From positions 744,001 to 808,000 of the forward strand of contig JAJTUP010000005.1 of assembly GCA_021399435.1 (NCBI GenBank): 64,000 nucleotides of DNA, written 5' to 3'. Shown in pieces: positions 11,699-23,575 of the stretch (its first letter is position 1; each line of letters begins with the position of its first letter). The DNA comes from Diaporthe sp. PMI_573 (Eukaryota; Ascomycota; Sordariomycetes; Diaporthales; Diaporthaceae). The notes beneath the pieces were generated by a model. That model had not been told where the DNA came from. It did no database searches and was given only the letters and a program-made list of their open reading frames with translations. Made by a program: the position numbers and the translations under genes.

Positions 11699-12800
11699 CG
11701 ACATCCTCCAGGTGTCTCTCGTACTCTCTTTTCTTTCTCTCTTCCCTCTCTACTGCTGAAGTGAATGCATGTGGGCGAGTCTCGGGAGGATGCGGGAGAG
11801 ACGGAAGTGCTCGCGATCTCGCGGTTCGCGGCAAGCCGGGTGTCGTTGGCTGTGCGGTACAGTGCAGTACTCTCTCCCACGCAGGTTACCAATCATGCAA
11901 CCTGTCGAATCGCGTCCAGTCCAGCCCAGCCAGTGTTCGTCCGCGTCGATAACGGACAGGCAGTGGTGAACAGCGTCGCAGTCTCGCAGCTGGTTGGCAG
12001 GTCGTTATTAACCACCTGAACCCAGGTAGTTGTCAATGAAGGGCTGAAAAATTGCCGACCACTGCAAGGGGTGCCTTGCAGTGTTTGGGGCCCAATCTCA
12101 ATCTCAACGTGGGCGTGATTTGCCCTGTTTCGAGTCCTGATGGGGCAAGGCGCCATCGGGCTCCCATCTGAGACAGGACAGGGCTGCCCCCGAGTCTGAG
12201 CCAGCCCCCCCACCTCCGCCCATTCATTACAACCCCAATACTCGCGTATATCCTCAATAGGTATGTATGAATGAACGGATGATCAGATGGACGATCGAGT
12301 TCATGTCGCACAATGTAATTTGTTGAGCTCATTCCAAGGGGGGTCTGCGGGTCAAAATGTCTGGCGGGACTTTGGATATGACGCGAAACCCCCGAATGGG
12401 GCTGCTTCCCGTGGGTGGGAGAACAAAACGGCCACACCCACCGCGCGTCGATGGAGCTGCTTCCTCTGCAAGTGCACGGCAGTGAGAAAAGTACAGGCAG
12501 GCACCCCCCTCCCCCTCCCCGCTACCCCCGCCAGTTGTGTCAGGGAACCGATAAGGTCTCCTGATTGGCCCGATAGCAGGTCGCATGGTCCTCGATCAGT
12601 GGGTACCCACCTTCTGATTCCCAAGTCGAAACATGACACTTCAACCTACTTTTCTTCCGCACACATGCTTTGGCGATGACAAAAGTTTCCTGACCGGTTT
12701 CTCAGGTCGGCCATCTGGAATTGTTCCGATAAGGACAGGGAATGGAAACATGCACAGACCCAGACAGACAGGGCAATGCAGGACTGGACAGAGAGGGCAG

Positions 12801-12838
12801 GTGAGCGATGAGCGATGAGCAAAGAGCAAAGAGCAAAA
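12801..12838. repeat. Short tandem repeats GAGCGAT / GAGCAAA
   Basis: Two or three 7-bp GAGCGAT units are followed by three GAGCAAA units, so one array appears to have evolved into the other. Noncoding context. Confidence 0.75.
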
Positions 12839-15175
12839 GGCATATTGTCACATGCTGCTGCTCCTGCTCCTGCTCCTGCTCCCTGCTGTTGGCCCTGGCT
12901 GGCGGTGCGAAAGCTTGATGGCTTACATAACCGACGTCGACGGTCTGGACCTGGGCATGCGACCGGGGCGTGATTGGGCCGACGGCTCATATAGGCCCCA
13001 CATCGCGCAAAGGGCCTGCGCTAGCGGCACGCTAGGCATGCAAGAGTGGTCAATCGTGCCTGTCGTGTCCTGGCCCAAGCCTGTCCAGCCTGTCCAGCCT
13101 GCATTGGGCTGGTCTTTATCGGGCTGGGTACGTGTACTGGGTGGCTGACTTACAGCGGGTACCGTAGCAATGCAGCAAGAACCCCACGCGCGCACGCCTT
13201 CTCTGGTGTGTCTCGTCTGCTCTTCCGCCAGAGTCTCGTCGTCCACAACAGGAAGCAAGATGGCAATATTATCATCATTCATCATGATCCTTCCAAATAG
13301 TTCTGATCCAGTTGCCACCGCCCCAACCCTTGATCACAAGCTAACAAGGCCCTCACATGCTCATTCCACCAGAAGCCGCGGGCAGCGACCACGGGCCATG
13401 AAGAAGCAATGCACTCATACCAGTCCCCTGCATCATGTCTCGTCCCGGTCCAAGGTCAGCGACACCATGCTTGCAGGCTGCACCTCACCAACGCAACGGC
13501 GGGCTCCCTGACTCCAAGTGCAAGCGATAACCGTCGGCCATCGACCATCGACCATCCCATCAACGGTTGTCACTCACGGGCTGGCGGGCTGGCTGATCCC
13601 TCCAGCCGATCCTCATTGACAGCATCGCGTCACACAGCCGGGGACACCAGCCCAAATCCAGCCCGGGAGGTAAGAGGGCTGGGGGCATGCTGCCATGTCA
13701 GAGACAGGCATCCTCAAGACATCAAACTGTGTCCCCCCCCCTGACACCCACTGCACACCTGATGACCACCAACTTCAACTCAACTCGAACACTCAACTCG
13801 ATAGCACAGCACAGTAATCCGACGACGTCCCGACTCGAATCGGGCCTGCTCGGCCAACCCCCCAGTGACGAGCGCCCCCCTCCCAAGCTCGAGCCCATAA
13901 GACAGCTCCCGCCCGTCCGCCAGGCGATAGCGTAGGGCCAGGACGGAAAGTCTTCCCCGGCTTATTAGCCCTCGTTGCCTGGCGGGGCTAGCACTCAGCC
14001 AGTCAGAGGCCCCGATTGCCTCGATTGCCTCGATTGTCCAAGCCCATGCCCATGCACATACGCTCTGGCTGCTGTTCGGAGACACACACTCTCTCTCGCT
14101 GATTTATCATCAAGTCCTGGTGGCTCGGATCGCCCTCATTCACTCAATCATAACCAACCTGCTCAGTCTCTTCCGCAGCCAAGACCCGGGCAAAATTCTT
14201 GTCCAGTGTCGAGGCCCCGCATGGGGTGAGTGTCTGCGCATGTGCATGTGGGCGTCCGCGTGTGGGGGAATTGGGGACGGTGGATAGCAAGAGAGGTACT
14301 GTGGCGTGTGGGACGGGTTTGGCTGGTGTGGTGTAGAGGTGGACGCAACCGGAGTGGCTGGTTCACAGCAAGTACGGATGTATGGCAAGGTACATGACCG
14401 TGTGTGTCTCTGTGTGGATGCCCACCCCCCCTCGCCTATTTAAATCATTAGGCAGGTCGAAAGGTGCAGCACGGGCACTGGGCATTGGCAATGGCACTGG
14501 TTCTCAGTGCCGAACCGAGTGGGAGTCGCCCAGTGCTAGTGAGGCGCTGTACCCGATCGTGGGCTTGGCCAAACGTCGAAAGATTGACACCCAGTATCGC
14601 GGTGCTCGGTATGGTTAGTTTTGGCCTCGTTGGTCTCTGAGACGGAACCTGTGAGCGACAAGGCTCTTCCTTGGAGGCCCTCGACTCGACCAACCATCCA
14701 CCCACTGGACACTAGACCCCGGGCACATCTAATTAGGGACTACCCGGTCCTTGTGTACCCACCGCGACATGCCTCCAGTGGGCGAGCTCCTTGCTGCGAC
14801 AGGAAGACCGACCACCTTCGCCTTATACGTGAGTTGCGGCATTCGACCCTGCAGGGCCATCTTGCAACAAAGTCAAGGCTTGCCTTCACCTCACCTCTCC
14901 TCACCTCAGCCCTGGTTTCTTCCTCGTGCTGCTGCTGGGGTGGTGACAGACAGAAGGAAGAGACATTCTGCCAAGCCGTCGACACATGAACGGACCGAGC
15001 ACAATACAAGAGTCCAATGTACAGCCACATCACGATTAAAAACCAGCCTAGGTAGATAGCCTGTACTATAAGGCGTGAGGCGGTAGGTGACTGGCAGCTG
15101 GCAGCCGGCAGCTGGAGGTACCTGGGTAAGTGCTTATTAGAAGCGACCGATTGCAGCGACGAGTGAGCTAGATAC

Positions 15176-16174
15176 ATGCGGTACGGTACCTACCACCTAC
15201 CACAGCATCACCCACCTGGCGAACCCCCCGCGCTCTCCCCCAGGTCCAGGTCCCCAGGTGCTCCTCCATCCATCCATCAGTCCAAGTCCAAGTCCAAGTC
15301 CAGGTCCCGGTCCAGTCTAAGTCGCAGTCAAGCAGTCCAAGGTCCCCAGTCCATCGAGGTTCCAAGCCCCGTCTCCCTCCTCAATCCGCTCCTCCCTCCC
15401 TCCCTCCACACACACCATCCCCTCGTGCATGCTGTACTGGCACACTCTCTCGTCCACCACACTCGCGCCCCAGCCTGCAGCTACCCCCAATCCCATCCCA
15501 TCCCCATCCCCATCCCACCAGATTCTTGTGTCTGTCCTCCATCGAACACCACCCTCCCCCCCCCTTTCGAGGCTCAACTCAAACACCACATTCTTTTCCT
15601 CCCGCTCCCTGAATTTCCTACCCACCCTCGACAGATTTGCATTTGTTCTCGACACTCAACCAGTCTGTCAGTTCCCTCTCTGTCTCTCTCTCTCTCTCTA
15701 TCTCCAGCCAACCTTTCCCTCAAGCCGACATCCTGTTTTCGCCGCTGTCTTCCCTTCTCCATTCCTCCGCGCGACCGCCCACCTCGCCTTTGTCCCCACC
15801 ACTTCCGACAACAGCGCAGCGCAGCAAACCCACCGACCCAAACTCAACCAGCCCCGGTGTGTTTCTCACCCTCGCGACCGCGTCTTGGCCAAACCGGCGA
15901 CCCAACCTCCGGACAATCCCATCTAAACCACCCGCCCCTCCCTCTTTGTGGTGAATCCGACTCGGCCACCCGCCCCAGCAGGCACTTGACCACTACCAAA
16001 CATTTCATTTCCCACCGCCTCGCGACGCTCGCGACCACCGTAGCTTGAAGCTCAGGAACCGCGACGTGCTCCACATTTTGACATCTAGCCAGTCTGATTC
16101 GATCAGCGCGATCGTCGTCCTCCGTCCTCGCCTCCCATAGGTCTCGTAGGGCTGCGCTGCATGCATCGCGACTC
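15176..16174 (+). promoter_or_regulatory. CT-rich leader/promoter of the Whi3-type gene
   Basis: About 1 kb of strongly pyrimidine-rich sequence (CCTCC, TCTCTC and CCCATCCC runs) precedes the coding start; such tracts mark promoters and transcription starts in Sordariomycetes. It contains TCCAAG/TCCAGG hexamer repeats at about 15281-15315 and a (CT)n run at about 15685-15700. An open frame of 290 codons spans 15176-16048, but it is a low-complexity Ser/Pro/Leu read-through of the CT bias and is not called a gene. An ATG at 16161 overlaps the main start out of frame. Whi3-family genes commonly have long leaders (general knowledge). Confidence 0.55.
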
Positions 16175-18076
16175 ATGTACGGGGATCCAAGCACTACCGT
16201 CGCCTCTTCTGGCGCGTCCCTTGCTGGTCTGCAATCGCAATCGCATTCACTTTCCCAACCCCCACGGTCGCAGTCGCAATCGCAGTCGCAACCGCCATCG
16301 ACGTCGTCATACCAGTCCACCCCCCTCCCCTTGACCTCGTCGGATCGCACCAGTCCCTTCGCGCCCACCACCCTTGCGCCAACAGCCATCTCCGCCTCCT
16401 ACACGAGCCCGAACCTGATCGCGCCTCCGGCCTCATCATCCATGGCGGCCGCCTACTACGCACCGCATCAGCCCATCGGCCCACCTCTCCCCTCGGCGAC
16501 ACCATCGCATCCACCGACATTCGCGCAATCCTTCGAGAGGGATGCGCCCAACCCCATCGGAACCCGTCAACCCGCCGTTGATCATGCCGTCCTCGTCCAA
16601 CGACTACCTCCGGAGACCATCGAAGAGAACCTGCGAGTGATGTGCATATTCTCTGATGAGCTCCTCGACGTCAACATGCTGGGCGTGTCAGCAGAGTCCG
16701 ATGGCAACTACCGTTCTGCCCTCCTTCGATTCAAGTCCTTCGATGGCGCCCTAGAGGCTAAGACTATACTCAACGGGAAGAAGGGAATGCGTGTTGACCT
16801 CCTCGGGCCCAGGGGGCCCATTGCTGTTGACAGGAACAGGTCTGGTCCATCCAGTGGCTCGTCTTCGACTACTTCTCCTGGAACCTCCGCGACACAGCCT
16901 CCGCGTTTCGACGGCACGTTCTCTCCGCTTGACAAGACATCGCCCTCGAGCAACGGCAACTATGTTACCAGCGATTTCCCCGCTGCGAAGCACAGTTACA
17001 ACTACAAGACCTTCTTCTCGCCACAGTCGCCCATTGGAAACCATCTCAGCGAGCAACCTCGCAATACCGGCAAGAGCCTGATCAACGATGCGACCGACGA
17101 CGACGACACTGGAGACATACTGTCGCTCCCCCGCGCCTTCGCGGAAAATGGTCCCGTGACAGCCCAGCGCCGCGCGACCGCACCTCAGATTCCTATCATG
17201 GAGAGGATGGCATCTCTTTCTCTCAACACGGGCCCAACAAATGGAGCGCCGGCGCCTCAGCGTGGGCCTGGACAGCCCAGCACCTATCAGCCGCATTCGG
17301 GACACCCAAACACCATGTCGCCAACAGCCATCAACGGGGCCAACGGCCATTATCAATCTGGTCCGGTGCCATGGCGCACGCATGTTCCGCCTCCTGCGAA
17401 TCCCGCCGACATGAACCCCCCTTGCAACACCCTCTACGTCGGCAACCTGCCCATGGGCAGCTCAGAGGACGAGCTCAAGAGCTTGTTTTCCAGGCAGCGC
17501 GGCTACAAGCGATTGTGTTTCCGTGCAAAGGCGAATGGGCCCATGTGCTTTGTGGAGTTCGACGATATTTCCTGTGCTACCAGGGCACTACACGACCTGT
17601 ATGGGTTTCCGCTTACCACCAGTGTGAAGGGTGGCATCCGGCTGAGCTTCTCCAAGAATCCCCTTGGTGTCCGAACTCCTCAGCCTCCTGGGCAAGGCCC
17701 GTCAGGGCCTCTGGCCGGACCAAACGGGCTCATGAACCACTCGACGAACGGCTTTGCATCCGCCGGGCCTCCTCCCGGACTCTCCGCACCGCCAGGTCTC
17801 AACAGCAGCCGGGTGACGGGGCCTTACCCAGCATCTGCCGTGCAGAATGGTGCAAATTCGAGCTCGTCTTATCCGCCCTCGACAATGCCCAACGGTTCGA
17901 GCGCATTCGGCAACGGGGGAGGTGCACCCAATTACGGAGGGAATCCGTGGGGTTCTAGCAGCTACTTCGCCTCTGCGCCAATTTCCGGGACCAACGGCAT
18001 CACCTCTCCCCCACCGCTGGCCGGGGCCCAAAACGGATCTGCCACCTTCAACGCGTACAGACGCGGCCAGTTCTAG
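16175..18076 (+). CDS. WHI3: Whi3/Scw1-family RNA-binding protein (RRM)
   Basis: 633 residues, single exon. Whi3 proteins bind mRNAs such as cyclin transcripts in the cytoplasm, form polyQ/low-complexity-driven condensates and tune cell size, cell cycle and polarity. Seen: a Ser/Gln/Pro-rich N-terminal region; an RRM-like fold at about residues 135-210 (HAVLVQRLPPETIEENL, SALLRFKSFDGALEAK); a long disordered linker; a canonical C-terminal RRM at about 412-500 with RNP2-like LYVGNLP and RNP1-like GPMCFVEF; and a Pro/Gly/Asn/Ser-rich tail. The segments CNTLYVGNLP and RALHDLYGFPL are diagnostic of the Whi3 group. The start at 16175 has a weak context (actcATGt), and a methionine at 16442 (ccATGGCGG) is a better-placed alternative, so the N-terminus is uncertain. 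There is no neighbour within several kb on either side, which leaves room for complex regulation. Confidence 0.88.
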   Translation: MYGDPSTTVASSGASLAGLQSQSHSLSQPPRSQSQSQSQPPSTSSYQSTPLPLTSSDRTSPFAPTTLAPTAISASYTSPNLIAPPASSSMAAAYYAPHQPIGPPLPSATPSHPPTFAQSFERDAPNPIGTRQPAVDHAVLVQRLPPETIEENLRVMCIFSDELLDVNMLGVSAESDGNYRSALLRFKSFDGALEAKTILNGKKGMRVDLLGPRGPIAVDRNRSGPSSGSSSTTSPGTSATQPPRFDGTFSPLDKTSPSSNGNYVTSDFPAAKHSYNYKTFFSPQSPIGNHLSEQPRNTGKSLINDATDDDDTGDILSLPRAFAENGPVTAQRRATAPQIPIMERMASLSLNTGPTNGAPAPQRGPGQPSTYQPHSGHPNTMSPTAINGANGHYQSGPVPWRTHVPPPANPADMNPPCNTLYVGNLPMGSSEDELKSLFSRQRGYKRLCFRAKANGPMCFVEFDDISCATRALHDLYGFPLTTSVKGGIRLSFSKNPLGVRTPQPPGQGPSGPLAGPNGLMNHSTNGFASAGPPPGLSAPPGLNSSRVTGPYPASAVQNGANSSSSYPPSTMPNGSSAFGNGGGAPNYGGNPWGSSSYFASAPISGTNGITSPPPLAGAQNGSATFNAYRRGQF

Positions 18077-21000
18077 TAGCCATAGGCCCGGACCGCACGT
18101 TGTATTGTGGTCACCTACGTGCTCATCTCGTCCTGTCTTCCTGCGGTTTTTACATTGTATTTGTTGTCTTGGAATGTACGCTGATTTTTGTTTGCGGCTT
18201 TGCACTGGCACTGGCACGGGTTGCACTTTGTTGGATTGCGCGTTCACCACCGCGTCGTTCCATTGACGCACGTCTTCTCAACATATCACATGATTCCCCC
18301 CTGCAATTTAGCAAGCACGACATGGAAGGAGTTCACAGGTTTCTTTTCTCAACATGCCACTCAGGACGAGTGCTGTGGGTTTGACTGCAGCTTGCACGAA
18401 CATGATGAACGACTAGAAGGGTCCCCGGCTCCTGGGCTTTCATCAAGATATTCGGTGTTGGGCGGTCAGGCGCATCTGGGGAAAGGGGAGCTGACGACTA
18501 CACCGCCATCACCCAGCAACGTGTACTGGTGCCATCTACAACATGGCCCGAGTCGCTTTGTGTCTCCGGAGACGATGCATTTTCATAGAACAGGGTATGG
18601 AGTTCTTTGTTCGGGTTCCGCATTCTGGGATGGTTCGGTGCACAAGACACCGTACGCACACGCTCACGCGCTCTCGTACGCGCATGCACGAAGCTGCGGG
18701 TTCGATTCGAATCTTTTCAGGCACGGCGAATACGGCAGGTCGTCAACAAGACGTGTCGGTATGAGAGACGCCACTACGGAGGGGACACCTGCACGATAAA
18801 AGGAAGCGAAAAGCATTCTAAATACCATGGCATCATCATCATCATCACGTCATCATTCGTTCATTCATTCATCAAAAGCAAGGAAAAGAGCCGAGGGAGG
18901 TTGGGTCTCAACTCATATCAAAATCTCTCAGGAAAGGTCTCATCATTGCTCGGCGCGGGGGAAAAAACGCATCTTGCAACGAAGCAACTACTGCTGAAAC
19001 ATCTATCCTGGCACCACCAGCCACGAAGACCAGGCTTCGTATGACCGGGGCCATGGCACAGCAGATTATACCAACTTTTCATTATACCCCTTTCCCCTTT
19101 CGATTCTATCCGACCGGTTTGAAAGCCCTCCAGACGGGGGCCATCCGCTGCGTCGGTAGCCAACTTTTGTGCACATCCGACATCTACACGCATTTCTCAG
19201 GCGCTATAATACAACGACGACGACTTGGTTCGAGAGCGAAGCCGTGGCAAGCCTTTGCAGGATCGAGGCAAGATTCGGTGGATGGATCGGCAACGAGGGC
19301 CATCGAAGGCTCGTCTGGGTGGCGATGAGACCGGCAGCGAGAACAAATTGTCAAGGTGTTTTTGTCTTTTCTTTTCCTCTGCTTATTTCCTTTCATCGTC
19401 CCATGGTGTGGATCTTTCTTCCCAACTGTCAGATAACCGGACTCCTTACCACGTATCCCCCTCCTCGACGGAAAGAGCCATCCGGGACCACGTGTAGCGA
19501 AAAGGGCGTTTTTTTCTTCTTATTTCTAAACCTATCTTTCATCAAAGACGGGTCGGGGAGCATCGGGGCTGCTTCAGACGGCGGAGCATTGCCAGCGCGG
19601 GATGTTAACAGCGGGTGGTTGGACTTTTGTCTTTGTGTTGTTTATCTGGGTGTTGTTGTTCATGTAATTCGGTGGAGCGAGGAGGATGACTATGGGTCTT
19701 GGGCATCGGGCAAGCAAAGGCAGGAGGGCTGGCCAACAAACAACCTTTCTGGCCCCAGAACTCCTCGCTCGAATGGCCTGTTCTCCTGTCGACCTTCAGA
19801 AGCCAATCAACCAGCCAGCCCGGCTTTTGTCCTTGTGTCTGTCTCTCCTCACAAACACCCCCTCCTACTTTGTGTGTGGTTCGGAAAACTATAGCTTTAC
19901 TTTTTCAACTCTTTTTTTTTCTATAGACGGGGCGGGAGGGCTTGTTTCTTTTCTTCTTATTCATGCTTGTTCTCGACTGTCCGTCTTGACCGCGGGTAAA
20001 GAATTGAATCGAAATGCTGCGTTTGTTCTGTTCACATACGCGACTTTCTCCATTGTGCTGATGTGAAACTGAATCCGAGTCTGAGATGCCTTGGGCTCCT
20101 TCTTGATTGCCAAATTGTGTGGTGGCTTCTGAGTAGCCACTCTTTTCGGCCCACTACTTACTCGGCTCGAGGGAACACATCCGTGTCCTCTCATGAATAA
20201 AGCAAGCCGGTCGACGTCTAGGTCTTGTCTTGGCTCGGCTCGTCGAGCCTCAGACTTGCCCCCAGTAGTCAAACGGCGTACGGGTCGTCCCAAGGCATAT
20301 TTGGCGGGACCTGAAGGACAACGGACAGTGAGGGGGAATCTCTGATGAACAACTGGGCCCCAGAGCATCGGGTTAGACTGACGGGGAAAGAAGAAATACG
20401 GGGCACAACGTAGCGGGGCGGGAGGCAAGCACGACAGGTGAAGATGTGGTTTTTGCCCATTTGGACTTGTTTTGTATTCTCTTGTCTAGGGGAGCTGGTG
20501 AGCCGGTTGGGAACGGTCTATCTATCCATCTATGGCCTTGATAGCTGGGCCAGAGGAGCGCGTCCATGAACATTGCGGGAACGCACAGACAGTGCTTGTC
20601 GTGGGGGGTTATTTGTAGATACCCATCCCGTCCGCGCAAGACTGCGTGATGACATGGTTGACGTGTCTATTCACGGAACCAGCAACTCGGCCGAACGAGT
20701 GCTACCGTAGAGAGGGCTGACAGGTGCGGGCGTGTACGGCTAACCGATCATTCACGGATGGGACACGTCGCAACACAAGCGGGCTCGCCAAATTTGGTGT
20801 ATGATGAAGTCCCCAAGAGGAAGGAGGCCTTGCAGCCGATTCAGTCCCCTGCTTTTTTTTTTTTGTGCCATCGTGGGATTTGGAAGACGAAACCAGACCG
20901 GACCCGAACAACCCAAAGCGAAAACCAGTGCGCGCGCGTCCCGGTCCGCCGGGCTGGGAATCTGTCGACTCACGACATGCGACGTCGAAGAGGCCTGCTT

Positions 21001-22390
21001 CCTCCCGCCTTCCCATGGTCTGAGCCATGTGTTCTCGCGTCATGTGTCATGTCATGCTATTTTGTTTTTCCCGGGCGGTTGATCAGTACACTCTTTCTCT
21101 TTCTCTGCCTCTCTACCTGCCACTTTCCTTCATTTATTACAGTACTTTACCCTTCCTTCCTCCCTCATCCTCCCAATTGTTGTCCCCACCTCGGCTGCAA
21201 CCACACCCATCGGAGGAAAAACCGCCCTTGGCGACGCACGGCAGTCGGCAGGAAAAAGAGGGAACGAGAGGACTGTACCTACCTAATGTAGGCGGTTCGG
21301 CTCCTGCACGCCTGACGGGGTTCCAGTCAGCCAGTCCAGGGCCTGTTTGTGGGTCCGCCTTCCTTTCCGTTCCTTCTCCCACGTGGGTGGGCCGCCCGCG
21401 CAGCCGCGGAAGGGGCGGCAGGCGGGTCGTGCCTTCACCACCACCACCCCCTGGCCCCCCCTGGCTCCCCTCCACCTGCAAGCTTCTTAGTGTACCAATG
21501 TACCTGGTCCTGTCGGCAGTAAGGCACGAACGAATTAGACTTCAAGTTACATGACATACAAATATCCTGAGTGGAGTCAAGCGTGAAGTATCTACCGGCA
21601 ACGTCCTCTTCTCCTTCGTGGCCGTCCACGCGCGCACGACTCGAGTATGGGCCGACGCTTCCACTTCACTGGCACGATTGGCGGTCGGCTGGAGAGGCAC
21701 AGCATCTCGTTCCGAACCTGCGTGGGCTTGTCATCTCATTTCTGTCTTTTGTTGGTTTACACCGTATTTCTTTACATTTGGACCGCCCGGAGATACAATG
21801 GGCATATATCGGTGAAGGAACTGGACACACACGCTAGTATCGTGCTCCATAGAAAAGTGGCATGCAAGGAACGTTCTTCGGGGCTGGTCTCCGGGTTTGT
21901 GGCGCTCGTGTGCCGAGGATGGATGGGGTCGGTCCTGGGTGAAAAGCGGGACCCTCTTCCACGTTCTCAGTGGCCTCGGCCGGGTCTTTTCTACCCTCGG
22001 GTCGGGGCAATGGCAATCTGGCTGCTTATTTTCGTTGCGCGAACCTGGAGATCATGGTCTGGTTGACATATGCAGCCATGCTGCTCTCGAGTTGCCCTTG
22101 GGGTTGCCGCAGACGGGTCCACGACGAGCCAGCAATGATACCTGTGATGACTGAGAATGGCACTGAAGCAAACTGTGAATATTGTAGGCATCAAGAATCA
22201 TCATTAACAAGGCCACTGGAGGTTGTCTAAATCATCAACGCCAATGTAACAAGCACACAAACAAAATCCCCATCCCTTGAGCGCCAGAGCCGTAAATATC
22301 AGATCCCGCTTTTTCTTCAACGCCTTGCCAAATCCCTTTTTTGCGTTGCATGTGTCTTAACGAAACTCCCGGCCAGACCATAGAAACCTC
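18077..22390. other. Gene-free interval (about 4.3 kb) downstream of the Whi3-type gene
   Basis: No frame shows recognisable protein motifs. The first part probably includes the Whi3-type 3' untranslated region. A CATCAT/ATTCATTC short-repeat patch lies at about 18835-18875, T-rich runs occur at about 19505-19530 and 19905-19925, and a CT-rich patch near 21090-21180 looks like a fungal promoter but precedes no visible gene. A GGTTCGATTCG motif near 18700 resembles a tRNA T-loop, but no acceptor stem or anticodon arm can be drawn around it. Confidence 0.5.
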
Positions 22391-23575
22391 TCAAAAATCG
22401 AACCTGAGGATCTGGCCGTTGTCCTTGAAGGCGGACGTGAGCTGGGCCACCGCCATAGCCTTGGGGCCAAACCACTGCAGAAAGATTCATGTCAGCAGTC
22501 TGCAGCAAGAGAATAATCAAAGAGGAGAGGAGAAACAAGTAACAAAAGGACTCACCGGCGGCGCAGTCTCCCGCGAGATCTCCCCCTTGACATCCATCCA
22601 CTCAAACCACCGCAGCTGGTCCCTCAGCTTCAACTTCTCATGGAACGCAAGCACATCGCGCGCGTCGTCAACACCCCACTGGAACTTAGACCCGCTGGGC
22701 TTAAGGATGTTGGCCCGCTTGGTATGCGACACAGCCAGACTCCCCACCGTGTCGAAGATAAGCTGGCCCTGCCCAAAGTAACCGGCCAACCCCTTAATGA
22801 CGCTCTCCGCCTCGGCCGGGGTGAGATAGGGGAACAAGCCCTCGGCCACGACGAGCGTCGGCCTGTCGGCAGGGATATCGCACCACCACCGCCCCTCGGT
22901 GACATTAAGCGTGCGGAGCGAATAATCGCCCACAGGCCGCAGACTAACCTCCACTTCCTCGTCCTCAATCCCCTCCTCGCCCATCATAACCCGCTCCCTC
23001 AGGTTCGCAACAAGCGGCCGCTCAACATCAACCCACCTCACCAGCTCGGGATCCCTCCGCACCCGCCTGTCCCGGCTGTCAAGCCCGCACGCGAGGTGCA
23101 GCACCGTAACCTGCCGCCCGGGCCAGGAAGCAAGAAACTCCCCCGTCCAGGCGTCGATGCGCGCCGCCCGCCCGGCCACGTAGCTCACCCACCTCGGGTC
23201 CGTCCCGTAGGTCCCCTCGAGCCAGCCTACGTCCTCGAGGCACGCGAGGGCCTCGGCGGAGCGCCTGCACCCGAGTATCGGATGTTTGGACTGCGCGTCG
23301 AGGGATCTCCAGAATAGCGTTATCAGGAGGGTCTGCTCTACTTCTATGAGGGTGGCTTTTTCTTGGCGCCGCGGGGTCGTGCGGTGGTGGTGGTGGTGGT
23401 GGTGGTGGCAGTGGTGCGAGGGCGAGGTCGTGCTTGAGATTGTGCCCGGGGTTGGCAATGATGCCACGGAGCCGCTGCGCTCGGAGGAGACCCGCGAGAT
23501 CTCTGTTGACCTCGAGCCGCGGCGCGACGAGGGCGTGGGCGTGAGGGCCTCGGGGATGGGGGTGTTACCAGGCAT
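22391..23575 (-). CDS. Leucine carboxyl methyltransferase-like (TcmP/Ppm1-type) SAM-dependent O-methyltransferase
   Basis: Model complement(join(22391..22474, 22556..23575)), 367 residues; intron 22475-22555 (GTGAGT, CTGCAG), phase 0. The last exon supplies WFGPKAMAVAQLT and FKDNGQILRFDF, which fit the family C-terminus, so the unspliced tail is rejected. Seen: SAM-binding motif I VLHLACGLDSR (about residues 158-168), WVDVERPLVANLR with the expected acidic residue after motif II, and LVVAEGLFPYL (about 250-260), the family's LLVAEG motif. The N-terminal 75 residues are Ser/Thr/Pro-rich with a His tract (about residues 54-64). The family methylates carboxyl or phenolic groups; it includes Ppm1 (PP2A) and polyketide tailoring enzymes. 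This one resembles the polyketide-tailoring/bacterial-like branch rather than true Ppm1, but the substrate cannot be read from sequence. It stands alone, with no biosynthetic neighbours. Confidence 0.85.
23383..23418. repeat. (GGT)n trinucleotide run encoding a His tract
   Basis: About a dozen GGT/GGC triplets on the + strand read as His codons on the minus strand within the methyltransferase N-terminus. In-frame slippage would change only the tract length. Confidence 0.85.

Larger units (their letters stand above)
7082..15175. other. Long gene-free interval (about 8 kb)
   Basis: I see no gene I can support here. Reading frames are short, overlap on both strands, lack conserved motifs and show no clear third-position bias. 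The longest (7629-8444, +, 271 codons) has no recognised domain. Low-complexity pieces occur throughout: (CT)n(GT)n at 11667-11698, GCGGT repeats at 11391-11419, GAGCAAA/GAGCGAT repeats at about 12801-12838 and CTGCTC repeats at about 12853-12890. The interval lies between two divergent promoters (the Gly-His gene and the Whi3-type gene). It may hold extended regulatory DNA, long leader sequence or noncoding transcripts; none can be shown from sequence alone. Confidence 0.55.

Noticed and set aside
12852..13148. Frame starting with a leucine run that looks like a signal peptide
   Set aside because: The leucines come from a CTGCTC simple repeat; the remainder has no protein-like features.
15176..16048. 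290-codon + frame before the Whi3-type gene
   Set aside because: Ser/Pro/Leu-rich output of a CT-rich leader with the same look in all three frames; treated as untranslated.
18640..18730. Possible tRNA (GGTTCGATTCG T-loop-like motif)
   Set aside because: No pairing acceptor stem, D-arm or anticodon arm could be drawn around the motif.
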